DNA of 64,000 nt from Neoscytalidium dimidiatum (lineage: Eukaryota > Ascomycota > Dothideomycetes > Botryosphaeriales > Botryosphaeriaceae). A program made the position numbers and the translations under genes. Shown here piece by piece: positions 44,901-58,614 of this stretch. The notes below the pieces were generated by a model, which was given only the letters and a program-made list of their open reading frames with translations, was not told where the DNA came from and did no database searches. The stretch's first letter is position 1. Every line of letters starts with the position of its first letter. The stretch is from contig CM074706.1 of the NCBI GenBank assembly GCA_037367355.1, positions 1,674,001 through 1,738,000 on the forward strand. Direction: 5' to 3'.

Positions 44901-47457
44901 CATTCTGCAGCACGGCCCGACAGTTTGAATCCGTCGGCCAGCACTCTGGGAGATGCTGCACTGCCCTGCGGAAAATTACCCCAGATCGTCCAAGTCTCCG
45001 CTCCACTTCCACTTCCCCGTTAAGCGACTGAGCGAAGCATTCCGTCCTTGACCGCTAGAGGGTCAATGAGGCTTACGCCCATCTCGTCGCAGGGGCAACA
45101 TCGTACCACCCTCAGAGCGGGCGAGGCCAATAAGATATGAGCAGGTATTAGGTAGGGATAAAATATAGCAGCGACAACCGAACCGCGCCACAGATGCCTG
45201 CAGGCTTGGAGGCGGTTTTGTCAGCACGGCCAACAGATTAAGCAGGATTGGCGAGATAAGCGGGAGGAGATAACTTCGTGATGCTCCACGACAGAACATG
45301 GTTAGCAGCGCGAAGCAGTGGGCGTTGCCGTGGCCGATGCCTGAAGAAGACGAGAGAATTCCTGATCCGGATTCCGGGAAGAAGACCCATCGAGCACGGG
45401 CAGCTGACCGTTGTCAAAGATTGAAACAGCTCCGAGATGCGTTTATCGAGTAAGCTTCAAAGTGACAAACCTTTTTTTTTTTTTTCTTTTCAGTTAAGCT
45501 TTTGCTGTCGATTGGGGAGCTTATCGATAGAGTACATACATACATGCGTACATACATTCAATCCCGACCGGAGCCCGAGATCAGCAGCAACCGATCTACG
45601 GCGTCAGCATTCAGGACATGTTTGAAGACGAACAGGGGCTGTTGCATAGTCGGGCAGGCCTGCGTCTCGGCCACGTGGAAAGTTCCAGGGTCGATGCAGA
45701 GCGAGCAGGGCACAGGCAGCTGAAGAAGGCGCTGCATGCGCAGAGGAACGCCATCCCGGCCCCCCCGACGGTTGGAGTGCAGGAGCGGAAAGCTTCTCTA
45801 CAAGCACATGGCTGTTCGCCACTTGTGATCTATCAGCTCGCCATGTCTTGACTTCTTCGAGTCTTGGGCTCCTTAGCCCAGTGGATGCCCGCGTCAGCCG
45901 AGAATCCGCTTGCAATACGAGTTTGGCGAGGAAAGCTGAAGAGAAGTTCATGACGAGAGGCACAGGCCGATCGTGACGATCCCTTCCCCGACTGGCAGTT
46001 TGGCAAAGCAGATCCTGTCGGCAAAGAACCGAGACCCTAGCGCACGCCAGGCTCGGAGGAACCTGCGAAGGACCAATAGCGGCAGCACTGGAGGTGATAA
46101 ATGCCCCGGTGATGATGGTGACATTCTGGCACAGGGCGCCCTTTCAGGACCTGCTCTGAAGCACGCTTTCCCGCACCATTGAAACTTGCCGCGCAGCCTC
46201 TGGCAGACCCTGTGCGGGCCGTTGTCAGCTTTGCTGGGCGTTGGATAGGGATGGGCCGACAGCGGGAGCGGAGATGGGAGGGTTATGCTTCCTTCATCCA
46301 AAAGGCCGCCCTGCTGGCCAATCATGCGCGCGGCGGGGGCAGCACCGGTTTCGAGGATGGCTGCGAGAGGCCCACTGCGGAAATTTCAATGGCGGACGGC
46401 GAGGCTGCAGGCCGAGGAACGGGTGTCGGGCCTGCAGTCGAGCTTAGCACTGGCACGCATTATGGGATGTTCGCACGACGCTACGCCGACTGCAGATGTG
46501 CAAGAGTCATGGCCCCATGGCCTCTGCGGTGCTGCACGCACCAGCGCTTCCTTGAACCTCAGCTGACGCGGCGTGCATCTTACTGAAGCGGGTGGCGCGG
46601 CTGCAACTCGGCAGCGCTCAGCAGCCGAGTCGCGCTGCTTACGGGCGAGATGGGCAGCAGCCAGGCACGATCGCCGGCGATGGCATGAAGTCGCGGGGAG
46701 GCGTGACCTCGCGATGGAGACCGGGTCGCGTGCAGGGCTGCGGATAAGGTGTCGATAGGAGGGCCACGGTGGGACGATCGTTGATCAGCATCGCAGCACG
46801 GCGAAGGTGTCGCCATTCTCGGGCTAAAACAGCGTCGCTGGCGAGGGCGTCCCTGGCTGACGCACTGCTCAAGCTTCCCCGGCGGGGCGGGCTGGCCGCC
46901 GGTTCGCTCGTCGAGGTGCTGCCGAAGGTCCCGAGCTCGACCGCAGCGCGAGATCCAGGTGTTGTCAGGGTCGCCCTGGGAGCCGAGCGCGGCCGATGCA
47001 AGGGGAGCCCATCATCTAGCCAAATCGATGGCCGTCAGAGCCATGCGGGGAGTGTGCCGGGGCCCTGAGCCCTGAGCGCCCCTGGCTGCGCATCCTCATC
47101 ATCCATCGCTGGTCTGGTCCACCTGGCTAGCCTGTGCCGCCATCCAGCAATAGCGCCGCCTCTCCGTCATGCCACGCCCACCTGGTCCACGCTTTTACGG
47201 CGGCGGCCCTGCGGCCTGCCGCTGCCCAGCCTGCGGATGTGGAAGATATCTGGAAGCTGCCGCACGGACAAGCCCCGATGCCATTGCCTGGCGCCCTAGA
47301 ATCCTTTTCGCGCCCGTCCTTTCTCTAGCCCGAGGCACTCCCCTCTCTTATACTCCATGCGTGCTGCTTCGAGGTCCTCCCCAACTGACTCTCTCCACGC
47401 AACCTTGCCATCGCCTCCCCGCAGCTTTCAGGCCCGCCCGAGCCCGACCTCTCCGCC
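41481..47457. other. 6-kb gene-poor region
   Basis: No convincing gene. Many overlapping frames of 60-220 codons exist on both strands because the segment is GC-rich, but they show compositional bias (Arg, Pro, Ser), no domains and no exon partners. It contains a GA microsatellite at 41964-41997 and poly-A/T tracts near 43533 (12 A), 43998 (16 A) and 45472 (14 T). It includes the promoter of the Rhodopsin-domain gene. Long UTRs or non-coding RNAs cannot be excluded. Confidence 0.45.
41964..41997 (+). repeat. GA dinucleotide microsatellite
   Basis: An uninterrupted run of about 16-17 GA units in intergenic sequence downstream of the AAA+ ATPase. Confidence 0.9.
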
Positions 47458-48815
47458 ATGGCCGACAACAGGGGCCAGAGTGCGCTGGCCACCACTGTGA
47501 CTGTTACCTGTATTGCTGCCGCTATCGTCCTCACTCGGCTGTGGATCCGCATTACCTTGGTGCGGGCTTCCGGATGGGATGACTGGATAATTACCATAGC
47601 TTGTGTGAGTGTTGGATGTTTGTGTCATCCGCGGGCAAACACTGACCTTTTCAGGCTGGCATTTCTATGATGACTGTCTGTATCTCGCAACGTAAGAAGC
47701 TGTCCAGCCTCGTGTAATCCGAATCTGGTTCTAATTCCATTGCAGAAGTCAAATGGGGATTAGGTAAACACATGGACGAGCTCGATCAAACCACGCAGCA
47801 GACGCTCTTCTTCGTATGCTCCACCTTCCCGTTACATTCGTTGATCCGCTTTGCTGATGTACGCGCAGTGGTTCTGGTTCAGCATCATCTGGTACAACGT
47901 TGGCTTGGGCCTCACCAAGGTTTCCATCCTGATGCAATATCTCCGCATATTTGCAACCACTCAAACTATGCGCTACGCAACACTCGGCACGTTAGCCTTC
48001 ACCATTCTGTATGCTTTGGAAGCCATTCTCCTCAGCATATTCAGTTGTACGCCCGTCGACAGATTCTGGATTCGCTCGAAACCCGGCACCTGCGTCGACT
48101 TCAAGGCTTTGTGGTTCACTCACGCTGCTGTGAACATTTTCTCCGACATTTTGATCATTTCTCTGCCGATGCCGGTCATCAAGGGCCTCAACATTCCGCG
48201 CAAGCAGAAACTTGCCTTGATGGCTATCTTCGCCTTGGGAGCATTGTAAGCCCTTGTTCACGTTCTGATCTAATACACAATCCACTAACTCTTCTTAGCG
48301 GCTGCGTGACTTCTATTCTCCGCCTCAAGTCCTTGTATGCTGTGGCGGACAGTACGGATCAATCATTCGACAATGTCGGGGCCGCACTTTGGTCCAACAT
48401 TGAGATCAACGTTGCCATCATGTGCGCCTCATTACCGACGTTTAAAGCCCTGATCAAGCGCATCTTCCCTCACCTTCTTTCCACCGACCAGGCCTCACGC
48501 TCCGCCGCCAACAAATACGGGACCAGCGGCGCATGGAGGTCGCGCAACACACGCCAACACGGTGCCCTTATCTCCCTCGACGGCTTGGAGCGCGGCGATC
48601 GGAGGAAGGCGGACGGGATGTGCACGACGACCATCGAGAAGGGTGCCAACAGTTATGCTGGCTCGGACGGGGAGAGCAGCCAGCAGGACGAAGGCATCAA
48701 GGTGACCACCGTGGTGTCGCAAAGGGAGGACTCGAGCTCCGACAAAAACGCACTATATCCAGACGAAGCGCACAGCATCAGCGAGAGCGAGCGGAAATTC
48801 TTCCCGCACTCATAA
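47458..48815 (+). CDS. Rhodopsin-domain integral membrane protein (Pth11-like plan)
   Basis: Exons 47458..47604, 47655..47691, 47746..47813, 47869..48245 and 48299..48815 give 381 residues. The N-terminal two thirds form about seven hydrophobic helices with the family landmarks GWDDWIITIAC, WFWFSIIWYNVGLGLTKVSIL, CTPVDRFW and DILIISLPMPVI, marking the fungal Rhodopsin domain found in putative GPCR-like plasma-membrane proteins. The C-terminal 100 residues are polar, Ser- and Lys-rich and presumably cytosolic. Exon 2 is only 37 nt. Isolated between two large gene-poor stretches, with no clue to a ligand. Confidence 0.9.
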
Positions 48816-51800
48816 AACGACGCATCACCTCATTCGATTTCACGACGGGCATGGCATGGATATCTAGTTCAATTTCCTTTGTTTCTTGACGGAGAGGAGA
48901 AGGCTTTTCACTGCTCTCCCAACCATCATCTTCCGGAAAGCATGGAGCTCGGGTCGGTTTCAATTCGAGCAAACACGAAAGGCACATGACGGCGCGGGTG
49001 GGGATGGGGCATGGGAAACGTCATTTCATTTATTTTTTTTGCACGGACGGGGGTTTGGAATGAGACGTTAATTTTAGAAGATACCCGAAACAAAATGCTG
49101 GAGGGAAGCGTTGCTTGTACGAATCGAAACAAGAACAATTCCCAGTCTCATCTCAGAATCATGCTCTCATGCTTCAGGTCGCGTGCCTTACGTTTCCCGA
49201 CCGCCTGTCGGTCAATTGATGTATTGCCGAGTGCAGTCTGGTAATATATTGCGTCCCGTCCAACCAATCTTGGATATACTGATGAACCGGGCTTTTTCAT
49301 CCATTAGATGCAAGGGTTGCCAGGCATTATGTCGTCACTGTTCCTAGCATACAATTGCAAACATAAGGAGAACGATGACAGGGTCAACCCAACCTCCCAG
49401 ACTCTCAACCGCTCGGCAGATGCACATCAACTACCGGTGCTTACCCCAATTTACGCACGCCTCCCGGTAAACCGAGGCCAACGGTGGCTGATCCGGATGG
49501 CTTTGCCCAGCGTCGCCGGCGCCGATCCTGCTCAACAGTCCACACTCCTGAAAAGCGAATCTCTTTTTTTTTTTTTAAAAAACTTCTCGGCTCGCACGTT
49601 CTCGCCAAAAGCCAAAGCACACGGGAGAGCAGCAATCCGATCCGCATCCATCGCGCAGCCGCACGAGCGATCTGTGCAGCGTTCGTTCCTTCGTGAGAGC
49701 ACGCACCTCCCGCTTCACAAGCTGAAAACCATCCTTCAGCCGGAGTTCTCCAGCGGCTTGGGAGGCAAAAGTGCGCGGATTCCAAGAAAGACGCCATCCG
49801 CAAAGTCCCGGCCGCCGGAGCGCTGACAAGGACACCCGCCTTGGCCAACACCTCCGCAACAGGATCAAAGAAGAAGCGAAGCCACAGCGCATTTCATCTA
49901 CGCCATTCAGCCGTCCACGCTCACCGTGGCTGATGTGGCTGCCGCCAGCGAACGCAACCCCTCCGCTGGAAACATCCGCAACCCGGGCGTTGGCTGTGGC
50001 TGGTGGCTGACGCGGCTGCTGCTGCGGAGGTAAAGCGAAGGGTGCCGGTGCTGCGTCCGGCTCCACGGCACATTTTTGGCGGCGTTTTCCCCCACTGCCT
50101 AGTCCTTTTCGCGCCCCCGCCCTTCTCCCTAGTGCTTCGCCAATGGCGGTCACCATCTATCAAATGTCTATGGAGGTGGAAGACGGTGCGAAAGACAGTT
50201 TTCCACCACCCGCCCAAGAATTCAAGAAAAAGGGGTCCTGTGGCGTGGCGACGGTGTAGGGAGGCGTATGCCACAAAGTTGGGGAGAAAAAAAAAAAAAA
50301 AGAAAAGAAGGGAACCCCTTACCTTCTCGCGGGAAGTGATAGGGACGGATGCGGGGTGAGGAAGGCTTTGGCGTGGTAGGAAGGGATGATGGTGCGAGTG
50401 TTTATTTTTCTTTTTGGTACCTGGCAACGGATCCCACTGGTGTTCCTGGATTTCCCCTCTTTCCATGCCTGTGGTAGGTTTCCACGAAGACGGATCGATC
50501 CGCTGCGAATGAGACAGACCGTGCTGATTGTAGGATTGTCTATAGCTCGTTGAGCAGAAAATTTGCAGAAGACGGCGAAGGAACCGCCCGCGCTCTGAAT
50601 TCAAAGGTTATCGTCACGGCGAGCGCAATCATCACAAACTCCGTCCTCTTCGGTTCCTCGAAGCGCCCTTGCTGTGGGCCTCGGGGCGCTAAAAGGATCC
50701 TGCATGTTCGCAAACCACTTCCTGCGGCGCCTCGATTCCCCCTTCAACGACAGAAAAGCGAGTCGCGCACCAGCTACCTTTCCGGATCCGTCACGGCACA
50801 GCCTAGTCCCCGTTCCAAGTCTGGAAATTAGATCTCCGCATACGCTCATTCTTGGTACTAAGTGCGCCCTAGCTGGGACACCAGGAGGGCGGCACGGCTG
50901 AAGCGACGCAAGTATTGGGACTAGCGTTACATCCGGCCCGCTGTCCTGGGGAGCCGTGGGGTAAGCCATCGCGCTCCTTTACTTGACCAAGGAGGGCAGC
51001 TCTGCGAGTGGCTAGACGGATCAGGTCCTAATGTGGATGCAGAACTATAAAAAAGAACTTGACCAAGATCTAGGCCACCGTTCGCTGAGAGTGCTTGATA
51101 TCCTCCGGTGGTCTCTCCAATAAACTTCGCGGGGCCATCTTGTATGCGATAGGCTGTGCCAGATTCTTCCTCGTCTAATCCTACCTCATCCAGTTCCTTT
51201 ACTGCGCGGCCTCGTGCGAATGCAGCTGAGAAGCTGTGGGCGAACCTGGGCCGACCACATCATTGCCAATCCCACCTAGCCTGCCAGCCAGCTCCTTCGT
51301 TGCCTCGGCAGGATGGCCACTGAAGTTCTCAATGCAGCTGCCCATCCTCTCATTTCCGCTATCGCTAGCGCGCCCCTGTGCCGCGCTCTAGTAACTGCCG
51401 CTCCCGGATAGGCTTGCGAAGCTGTCGCTCGACAATGGCGGCGGGCGTGGCGAGGACGGCCCGGATTGGCGCGCGTCAAAGCTCAAGTGAAGCGCAATCG
51501 GTATGGCACTGCTGGCCCAGCCAGCTATTCCGAGTGTTGAACCAGTGCCGTTCTGGCCAGCTGGAACGCTAGGTCGGCGCAGTGGAGTGGAAAGCCTCTC
51601 ATCACATGTGCCGGGGACGGGCGTGCTGCTGGTGGTCCAGCTGATCTTTGAAGCGTGGGGTCCGAAATTCGTCGTCACCACCCACGTCTCCCGCATAGAG
51701 GTCTTGGCTGCCCTTTTCGGCGGTCGGCCGCTGACCGCGTTCGCGCTTTCTTCCGTCTGTTTGGCCGAGCTGCCTGGAACTTCCAACGTAGTGCCCCTCG

Positions 51801-54800
51801 TGTTCGGGCGCAAGTGCCGGGCCGCGCGTTGCTCCCGCTCCGTCAGGCGACCAGTTCCCGATCTGGTGTTGCCAGCCTGGACTCGCCGCCGACCCATTCT
51901 CCTGCATCTTGAATCCTTCCAGAAGCCTTCTCTTGGACCCTCTTCCGTTGCGGCTGCTGATGCCCCCCTCCTGGACTTCTGCTGCTCCCTCCTTCTCCTC
52001 TATCCTCAACTTCTTCAACTCCCCCTGGGCACCCCCACAACCCTTCTTCTCGCCACCGCCTTCCGCCTCTCCCTTCCATTATCCTGCTTCCGACAACCCC
52101 TCTTCCTCAGTCCATACGGCTCCGACGCATACACGAGACTCCCCAGTACGCCCTCCTACCCTTTCCCGGACAAACCCACACAAATCGTCTTTCCCCCCTC
52201 AACCTCACCGCCACCTACAACGTAGTCACATCCTCCTCCTCCACTGCCTTAATCTCCTATTTAACTCCTTCCCGAATCTTTCCATCACCATATCCAGCAC
52301 TCTCCAACACGCTGCTATGACGCACTGCACGCCACAGTGCCGTGCTCCCGCGGACCTGAAGCATCAGTGTGCGGGCATGCCGGCGTTATCATGCGAATTG
52401 GCGGGAACAGCTGCGAGCAATGCGTCGGCGAAGGTGGCAAAAGTGGTGGAGGTGGGGGGTTAAGAGGGAAGAGTGGGGGCAGTTGCGGAGATAGGATGAG
52501 GGCGGTGGAGAGTGTTGGAAGGCTGGTGTGTTGGGGGCTGGGTTACATGTGGGACGGCGTTGTTGGATTATTGGGGCCGGGTGTGGTGCAACTGCGGGAG
52601 TGCCGTATTTGCTCAGGTCGTGTAGTTTTTGGCGAGTATAGGGTCTGTGTGGGTCAAACGCTGTATACTGTCGGCCCGGAGCTCTCCTTAAACTTTGAGA
52701 CCGCGGATTCTGAAGGGGAATATTTGGAAGAGTAGTGACTTGAAACCCCAATGGTCTACTCTGCTACCTGAAATCCCATCACCAGGTACACTATCGAGTA
52801 AATTCCATAGTGAAGGTTCGGATATTTATTCTGCCGGGTGAGAAGTGGCACTTCGGCCAAAGATAGCGAGGTAATAAATGTCTCTTCATCGAGGCCAAGG
52901 AAGAGCCCATGGCCAGAGGCTGGGGAGCTGATGATATGTCCGCGAGCATGACTTGTTGCACTTGGCCTTGCTTCACCTAGCGCTGTTCACCAGCCGAAAG
53001 AAAAATCTGAAATGAATACGACACGGCAGAGTAAGATACAAATACGTGCATTGTACGGTAACCGTTTAAGGCAACCTGACTGGAATTTATATTCTGACGA
53101 GGAGGCCGTACAAGCAAGACCCAAGTAGACAATGAAGAAAGAGGCGCCATGAGAGAAAGATAGTTTCAAAAAGCTGAAGCCATCAATAGAGACAGCAAAA
53201 GCCGTGCAGATAAGTTTTTTTTTTTTTGTCTCACCTTCGACTCCTTTCGGGTCAGGGCTCTGCACACTTGCAGAACGGATCGCGTCCTGTTACGAGTTTA
53301 GTGTTCGTACAAATAAATGGAAGAATCCTTTACTCAATTCGCTAGAAATTTCACCTCGGATGAAGTTCCTGAATGGTGTCGTACTCGAATCAATGTGAAC
53401 CAAGTTTTAAAACCCCCAGACTGTGGGAGCTGATTTTTATGAAAGATTAAAGAAAAACCAGGAAGCACCGCATTTCTTGGGTGGGGGGGGAGGAAGAAAG
53501 AAAGAAAGAAGCAAAGAAGCAAAGAAGCAAAGAAACAAAGACGGAGAGCGAACAGAAAGAGCACTTGACGGATCACTTGGTATCCATCTTAATATCGTCT
53601 CTATCAAGCCAGAATATCTTCTACTGATAAAGATAGGTCATATCATTACCAGCGCCATCGTCATTCTGGCCCCAGAGTTCTTCGTGACGAGGTATTGAGC
53701 CGGTTCTGCATCCTATGTCTTGATCGCCACGACTGCGCCGCGCGCCAAGAGAACGCCGACTTTCCGAGGACGTGTTAGTGTGTAATACATCCCAAGAACA
53801 ACACTGACGAGTACTGCTCCCTATCTCAGATGGCCGTTTTTGTTGACAGTATTGATCCTGCGCCAAGGACTTCTCCGCTCGGTTGCCATTCTGTGGATCT
53901 TTGGGGCTTTTCCATGCTCCTCCTCCGGCTGGGCAGAAGACGAGGAACCCTCTTATCGCGTCACAGCAGGAGTCTTCTGGTATGGCTTCTTGCGACTGCT
54001 CGGACGGCTCGTGCGTACCGCCAGGCTTTAGGATGTGTGCGGAAATGTCGCGGGTTCGGAAGCAAAGCTTCTTTTATTTATTCTGGGTCAGTTTGTGCTC
54101 ATGGCTGAGGTCCGTGCCGGAAGCTTTCGAGCCTCTGGATGGTGGGCCTGCGCGTCGACACGAGGGATCCCACTTTTGGAGCTGGGCCAGTGGCACTGAC
54201 GACGCCGATCTGCATAACCATCGAAATCGGTCTTGGTCTGCAGCACGTCCCCTGCCGGTTTGCGAGTCCCCGTAGCGTAGTACATGATACCGGCTGTGCG
54301 GCGTGGATGGCAGATTTCGCGTGTTGGATGACTGCGCATGCGGAACAACTGCGGTCAACGCTCTCATACGACGCTGTGGATGGGCAAGAATGGGTTCTGT
54401 AAACCTACCGTGCGCCAAAAAAAAAAAAAAAAAAGGTGGTGAGAGGCTAAGGCGAAAGTGCGGAGAAAGCGTGGCAGATGTTACTCTTGAAGGCTAGGCC
54501 GGCTGATGTTATCGTTGCCAAGGACCAAGTAACGCCGGGGGATATAGAGCTTTGGGCTCAGGGCTCTGCATTGATCAAACAGCTCGTGTGATGATTGGCT
54601 CCCCTGCTGTACTATCGGACATGCCTGGCCGGCTGGAACGGCAGCGCCGCACCACTCTGTCGACCTCGGGAAGACTGAGCGGGAAGCTGTGGGACGGCTT
54701 GCTTGCGGACTGCGGCCCAGCGCCGCTGGGCCGTTCACAACGCCAAGTTAATGCTATGCTTGGTCCGATAAGCAACGCCTCATTTTGACTTTGCTGCTGC

Positions 54801-55309
54801 TGTTCGACCGGTAAGTTAAGGTGCAATTCTACGTCTTTGTTGCTGGCACTTCTTTCGCTTTCTAACAAGCCGACTGTGGTCCGTACATAGCCTGCAGCTG
54901 GTAGACCGCGAAATTCGGAGCCAGCTTTGCGGCACGTTCGAAAGTTGCTTATCGCGCCATTCTGGTTCAATATTGCAGCGCGAGCACGCCGCGTACGACC
55001 ACGTAAGTGCCATGATTCTCTGTCTGAGACTCGAATGTGACCTGCCAAAAAAGGCCATCAGCTGTGAGATGCAACGTTCTTTTCCTGCTGCCCGTTGCCC
55101 AGAGATAAGGCTGCGGAGAGGTCAAGTCTTGTGTTTTCTCGGCTATGAATGCAGCATTGACGCCTCGATAGAGAGCTTGGCCGTTGTGTTTAAGTATTGC
55201 TGGACCCAGCCACCGCCAATTTCCGCCGCGACCGGTGTCCTGATTCAGCAACCTTTCTTTCCCACTTCGAGACACCTCAGTCTGGTTCCCGAACCATCGT
55301 TCGCTCCCC
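48816..55309. other. 6.5-kb gene-poor region
   Basis: No gene supported. The longest frame (51503..52225, plus) is Pro/Ser/Leu-rich, overlaps antisense frames of similar length and has no domain or homology I recognise. Homopolymer tracts occur near 49564 (13 T), 50287 (15 A), 53215 (13 T) and 54417 (18 A). A purine-rich GAAA/GAAGCAAA repeat lies at about 53492-53540. The segment ends with the promoter of the OPT transporter gene. Confidence 0.4.
53492..53540 (+). repeat. purine-rich short tandem repeat
   Basis: GAAA units run into three or four imperfect GAAGCAAA-type units, giving an all-purine (except C) strand of about 50 nt preceded by a run of eight or more Gs. Confidence 0.8.
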
Positions 55310-58300
55310 ATGGCGGCCATCAATGAGAAAGGTAGCGACGCGGGTAGCTCTGGGGTTGCGCCGGCCTACGAGACCGACGCCAAAAAGGCAGCGGTATATC
55401 ATCCATTCGTCTCTCGATCGCAGTGGTCTGACGCGACCGATATGCACAGTTCACCGCCGCTGCCGTAGAGCTCGATGCCCAGCAAGTCGAAAACGATTTG
55501 AACATTAGCGGCGATGACCTTACAATTGCTGAAGAATATGCCAAAACATTAAATCTGGAGGATGTTCGAAGGGTGGGTGGGAAAATTCATGCGCGAACTC
55601 GAGCGCATATGCTTACCTCTTCCAGATCTTCGAGCAAGTTATCAAAATCCACGAAAATGACCAGAACTTTCCCGTCACCGTGCTAGAGAAGATGGATGAA
55701 TTCCTCAGCAACGACGACGTCTTCGCGCACCCCGAAAACCACGAAAAGCTGATCCATGAGATGAAGGTTGAGGCTGCGTTGATCTACAACAATAGGTGAG
55801 GTCCAGCATATACGAGAAGGATCAATAGAGTTGTTGCTGATAACGGTTAGCCCGTACGCCGAAGTTCGCGCCGTGGTTGACAACACAGATGATACGTCCA
55901 TTCCTAGCGTAAGCGATCACGCAACGGAAACGTTAACCATCCTCTGACTTAAAACAGTCCACAATCCGAGCATGGGTAATTGGCACGTTGTTTGTCATCG
56001 GAGGTGCCTTTGTCAATCAGTTGTTCAACATTCGCCAGCCCACGATCCTTGTCGAAGCAAACGTTGCCCAGCTACTTGCTTGTGAGCTTTGGTTGACCTG
56101 CTTCCAAAGCCGTTGTTGCTAATCTACGGCACAGTCCCTCTGGGAAAAGCCTGGGAGAAGTCCATGCCAGATTGGCGTTTTCGTGCATTTGGAAACGAGA
56201 TCAGCCTCAATCCAGGCCGTTTCTCCAAGAAAGAGCATATGCTCATTACGATAATGGCTAATGTCGGCTTCAACGTGCCCTACACAAACTATATTGGTGA
56301 GTACAAGGCCCTACTACTGTCTTATGCAATAGAGCTGACGAAGAGCAGTCTGGTCTCAGTATCTTCCCAGGTTCTTCAATCAGAGCTATGCTGGAAACTT
56401 CTGGTACCAGATTTTGATTGCGCTTGGCACAAATTACATAGGATACGGCGTCGCTGGCATCTGTCGCCGCTTCTTGGTATACCCGGCCCACTGCGTCTGG
56501 CCCACGTCCCTTGTTACGATCGCCTTAAATGCGTCTTTTCATGAAGGTAAAATACATACCAGTGCAAAAGAGGTGTTAACTTACCATGTCTTGCAGATAA
56601 GAACAATTCTGTACTTGGTCCATTCAAGCGAATGTTCACAGCGCCTCGCCTGCGCTGCTTTATGCTTTGTTTCGGCGCCATGTTCTGCTACTTCTGGTTC
56701 CCCAACTATATCTTCCAGGCCCTGAGCTACTTTAACTGGATGTCCTGGATTGCGCCCAACAACTTGAACCTCAACACCATCACCGGCATGGTAAACGGTC
56801 TCGGAGTAAACCCTCTTCCAACTTTCGATTGGAACACCTTGCTCTTTATTGAAGGAAACTCACCGCTTGTTCTGCCGTTCTTCTACTGGGCAAATCAGCT
56901 CATTGGCATGATTGCAACTCTCCCCGTCATTGCTGGCATGTGGTACACCAACATCTGGAACACCGGATACCTGCCGATCAATTCAAACAGAGTCTGGGAC
57001 AATACAGGCCAGGAATACAATATCAGCCGCGCTATTGACGAGAGGGGAATGTTCGACTCCGAGAAATACGAGAATTACTCCCCAGCTTACCTCACGGCCG
57101 CGAACTTGATGGTCTACTTTTCCTTTTTCGGCATATATGCTGCTACTATGTCCTATGCCTACCTCTGGCATCGTCACGAGATTGGCCTGGGACTCAAGGA
57201 TATGTTCAAGCGTCGGGAGAAGACTGCATACCAGGACATTCACAACAGACTGATGTCGGCTTATCCTGAAGTATCCGAGTGGTGGTACCTGGCCGTTCTC
57301 CTTGTCGCTATTGGTTGTTCAATTGGTGGTGTTGCTGGATGGGATACTTACACCACCCCTGGAGTTGTGTTCTACGGTCTGGCACTCTGCCTAGTCTTCG
57401 TCATCCCCGTCGGACTAATCTTTGCCATCACCGGCCTGGAAGTAACGTTGAACGTCATTGCCGAGTTCATCGGAGGATCTTGGGTTGCTGGGAATGCCCT
57501 CGCCATGAATTACTTCAAATCGTTCGGGTAAGTCAACATTCAAGAAAACGCTGGCGGAAACTTGGCCCTGATTGCGCCGCAGATATGTCACCTGTGCCCA
57601 TGCTCTCCGCTTCTGCAATGACCTGAAGATGGCGCACTACGTCAAAATTCCTCCGCGCCACACTTTCTGGGCTCAGATCGTCGGCACGTTGGTCTCCAGC
57701 TTTATCTGCACGGCAGTGATGAACTTCCAACTGAAAAACATTGAGGACGTGTGCGAGTCCTACCAGGCCAACCGCTTCACATGTCCCGGCATAAATACCT
57801 TCTTCACCGGTAAGCCATGATCGCCTCAGGTGCAGAAACTCCGCACCACTAACCTCTTCCGCACAAACAGCTGCTGTCCTTTGGGGGACTATTGGCCCGA
57901 TCAAGGTATTTGGCAAAGGTGGACAGTACACCTGGTTGCTCATTGGCTTCCCAATCGGCTTCGCGCTGCCCATCCTGGCATTCTACGCCAGGAAGCGCTG
58001 GCCCAAGGCGCGCTGGCTGCGTTTCGTTCATCCCGTCTGTGTTTTCAACGGGCCTATCCAATGGTCTCCGGTAAGTACAATCCTAAATCATCCAAGTAAT
58101 TTTCAAGATCCAAATATAACTCAATATGACCTTGTAGTACAATCTTAGCTACATGTGGCCCACAGTCCCTGTTGCGTGGTTGTCGCACATATACCTCAAG
58201 ACGCGGTACACGGCATTCTGGGCAAAGGTAGGCATTCTTTTCAATCAATATCGCACCTCGCTAGCTCCGACTGATTGTTATGATCACATAGTACAACTAC

Positions 58301-58495
58301 GTCGTCTCGGCCGCCTTTTCTGCCGCCATCGCTATCGCGGCCATTGTCATCTTCTTTGCGCTGCAGTGGTCATCGATTGAACTAAATTGGTGGGGCAACA
58401 CCGTGTCGTTCCAAGGGTGTGAGGACGAGGCGTGCAGGAAGTACACGCTGACTGACGGGGAGTACTTTGGACCGCGGATTGGGCAGTTTCATTGA
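55310..58495 (+). CDS. oligopeptide transporter, OPT family
   Basis: Twelve exons (55310..55393, 55450..55572, 55626..55795, 55851..55908, 55958..56081, 56135..56296, 56349..56546, 56597..57527, 57583..57809, 57871..58070, 58138..58227, 58292..58495) close in phase and give 856 residues. After a cytosolic N-terminus of about 140 residues come many membrane helices with OPT landmarks: NIRQPTILVEANVAQLLAFPLGKAWEK, YTNYIVWSQYLPRFFNQ, NWMSWIAPNNLNLNTITG, GGSWVAGNALAMNYFKSFG and GPIKVFGKGGQYTWLLIGF. Such proteins import small peptides or related metal-ligand complexes by proton symport at the plasma membrane. Length is normal for the family. The high exon count contrasts with the compact cluster genes. 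Tail-to-tail with the MDR gene (119 bp between stops). Confidence 0.93.
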
Positions 58496-58614
58496 ATTGA
58501 GAAAGAGGTAGAAGGACGTGATATCCGTCCGGATAGAGAGATTTATACACAAAAGCTTGATGATTGATGCATATCTATATCTAAAATGCGGCAGGGAAGC
58601 TCAAAGTCCGAGGC

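Noticed and set aside
51503..52225. 240-codon plus-strand open frame as a gene
   Set aside because: Biased Pro/Ser/Leu composition, no domain, and antisense frames of 138-169 codons overlap it; GC-rich chance frame is more likely.
53492..53540. CRISPR-like or functional array
   Set aside because: Units are simple purine repeats without spacers, and the genome is eukaryotic.
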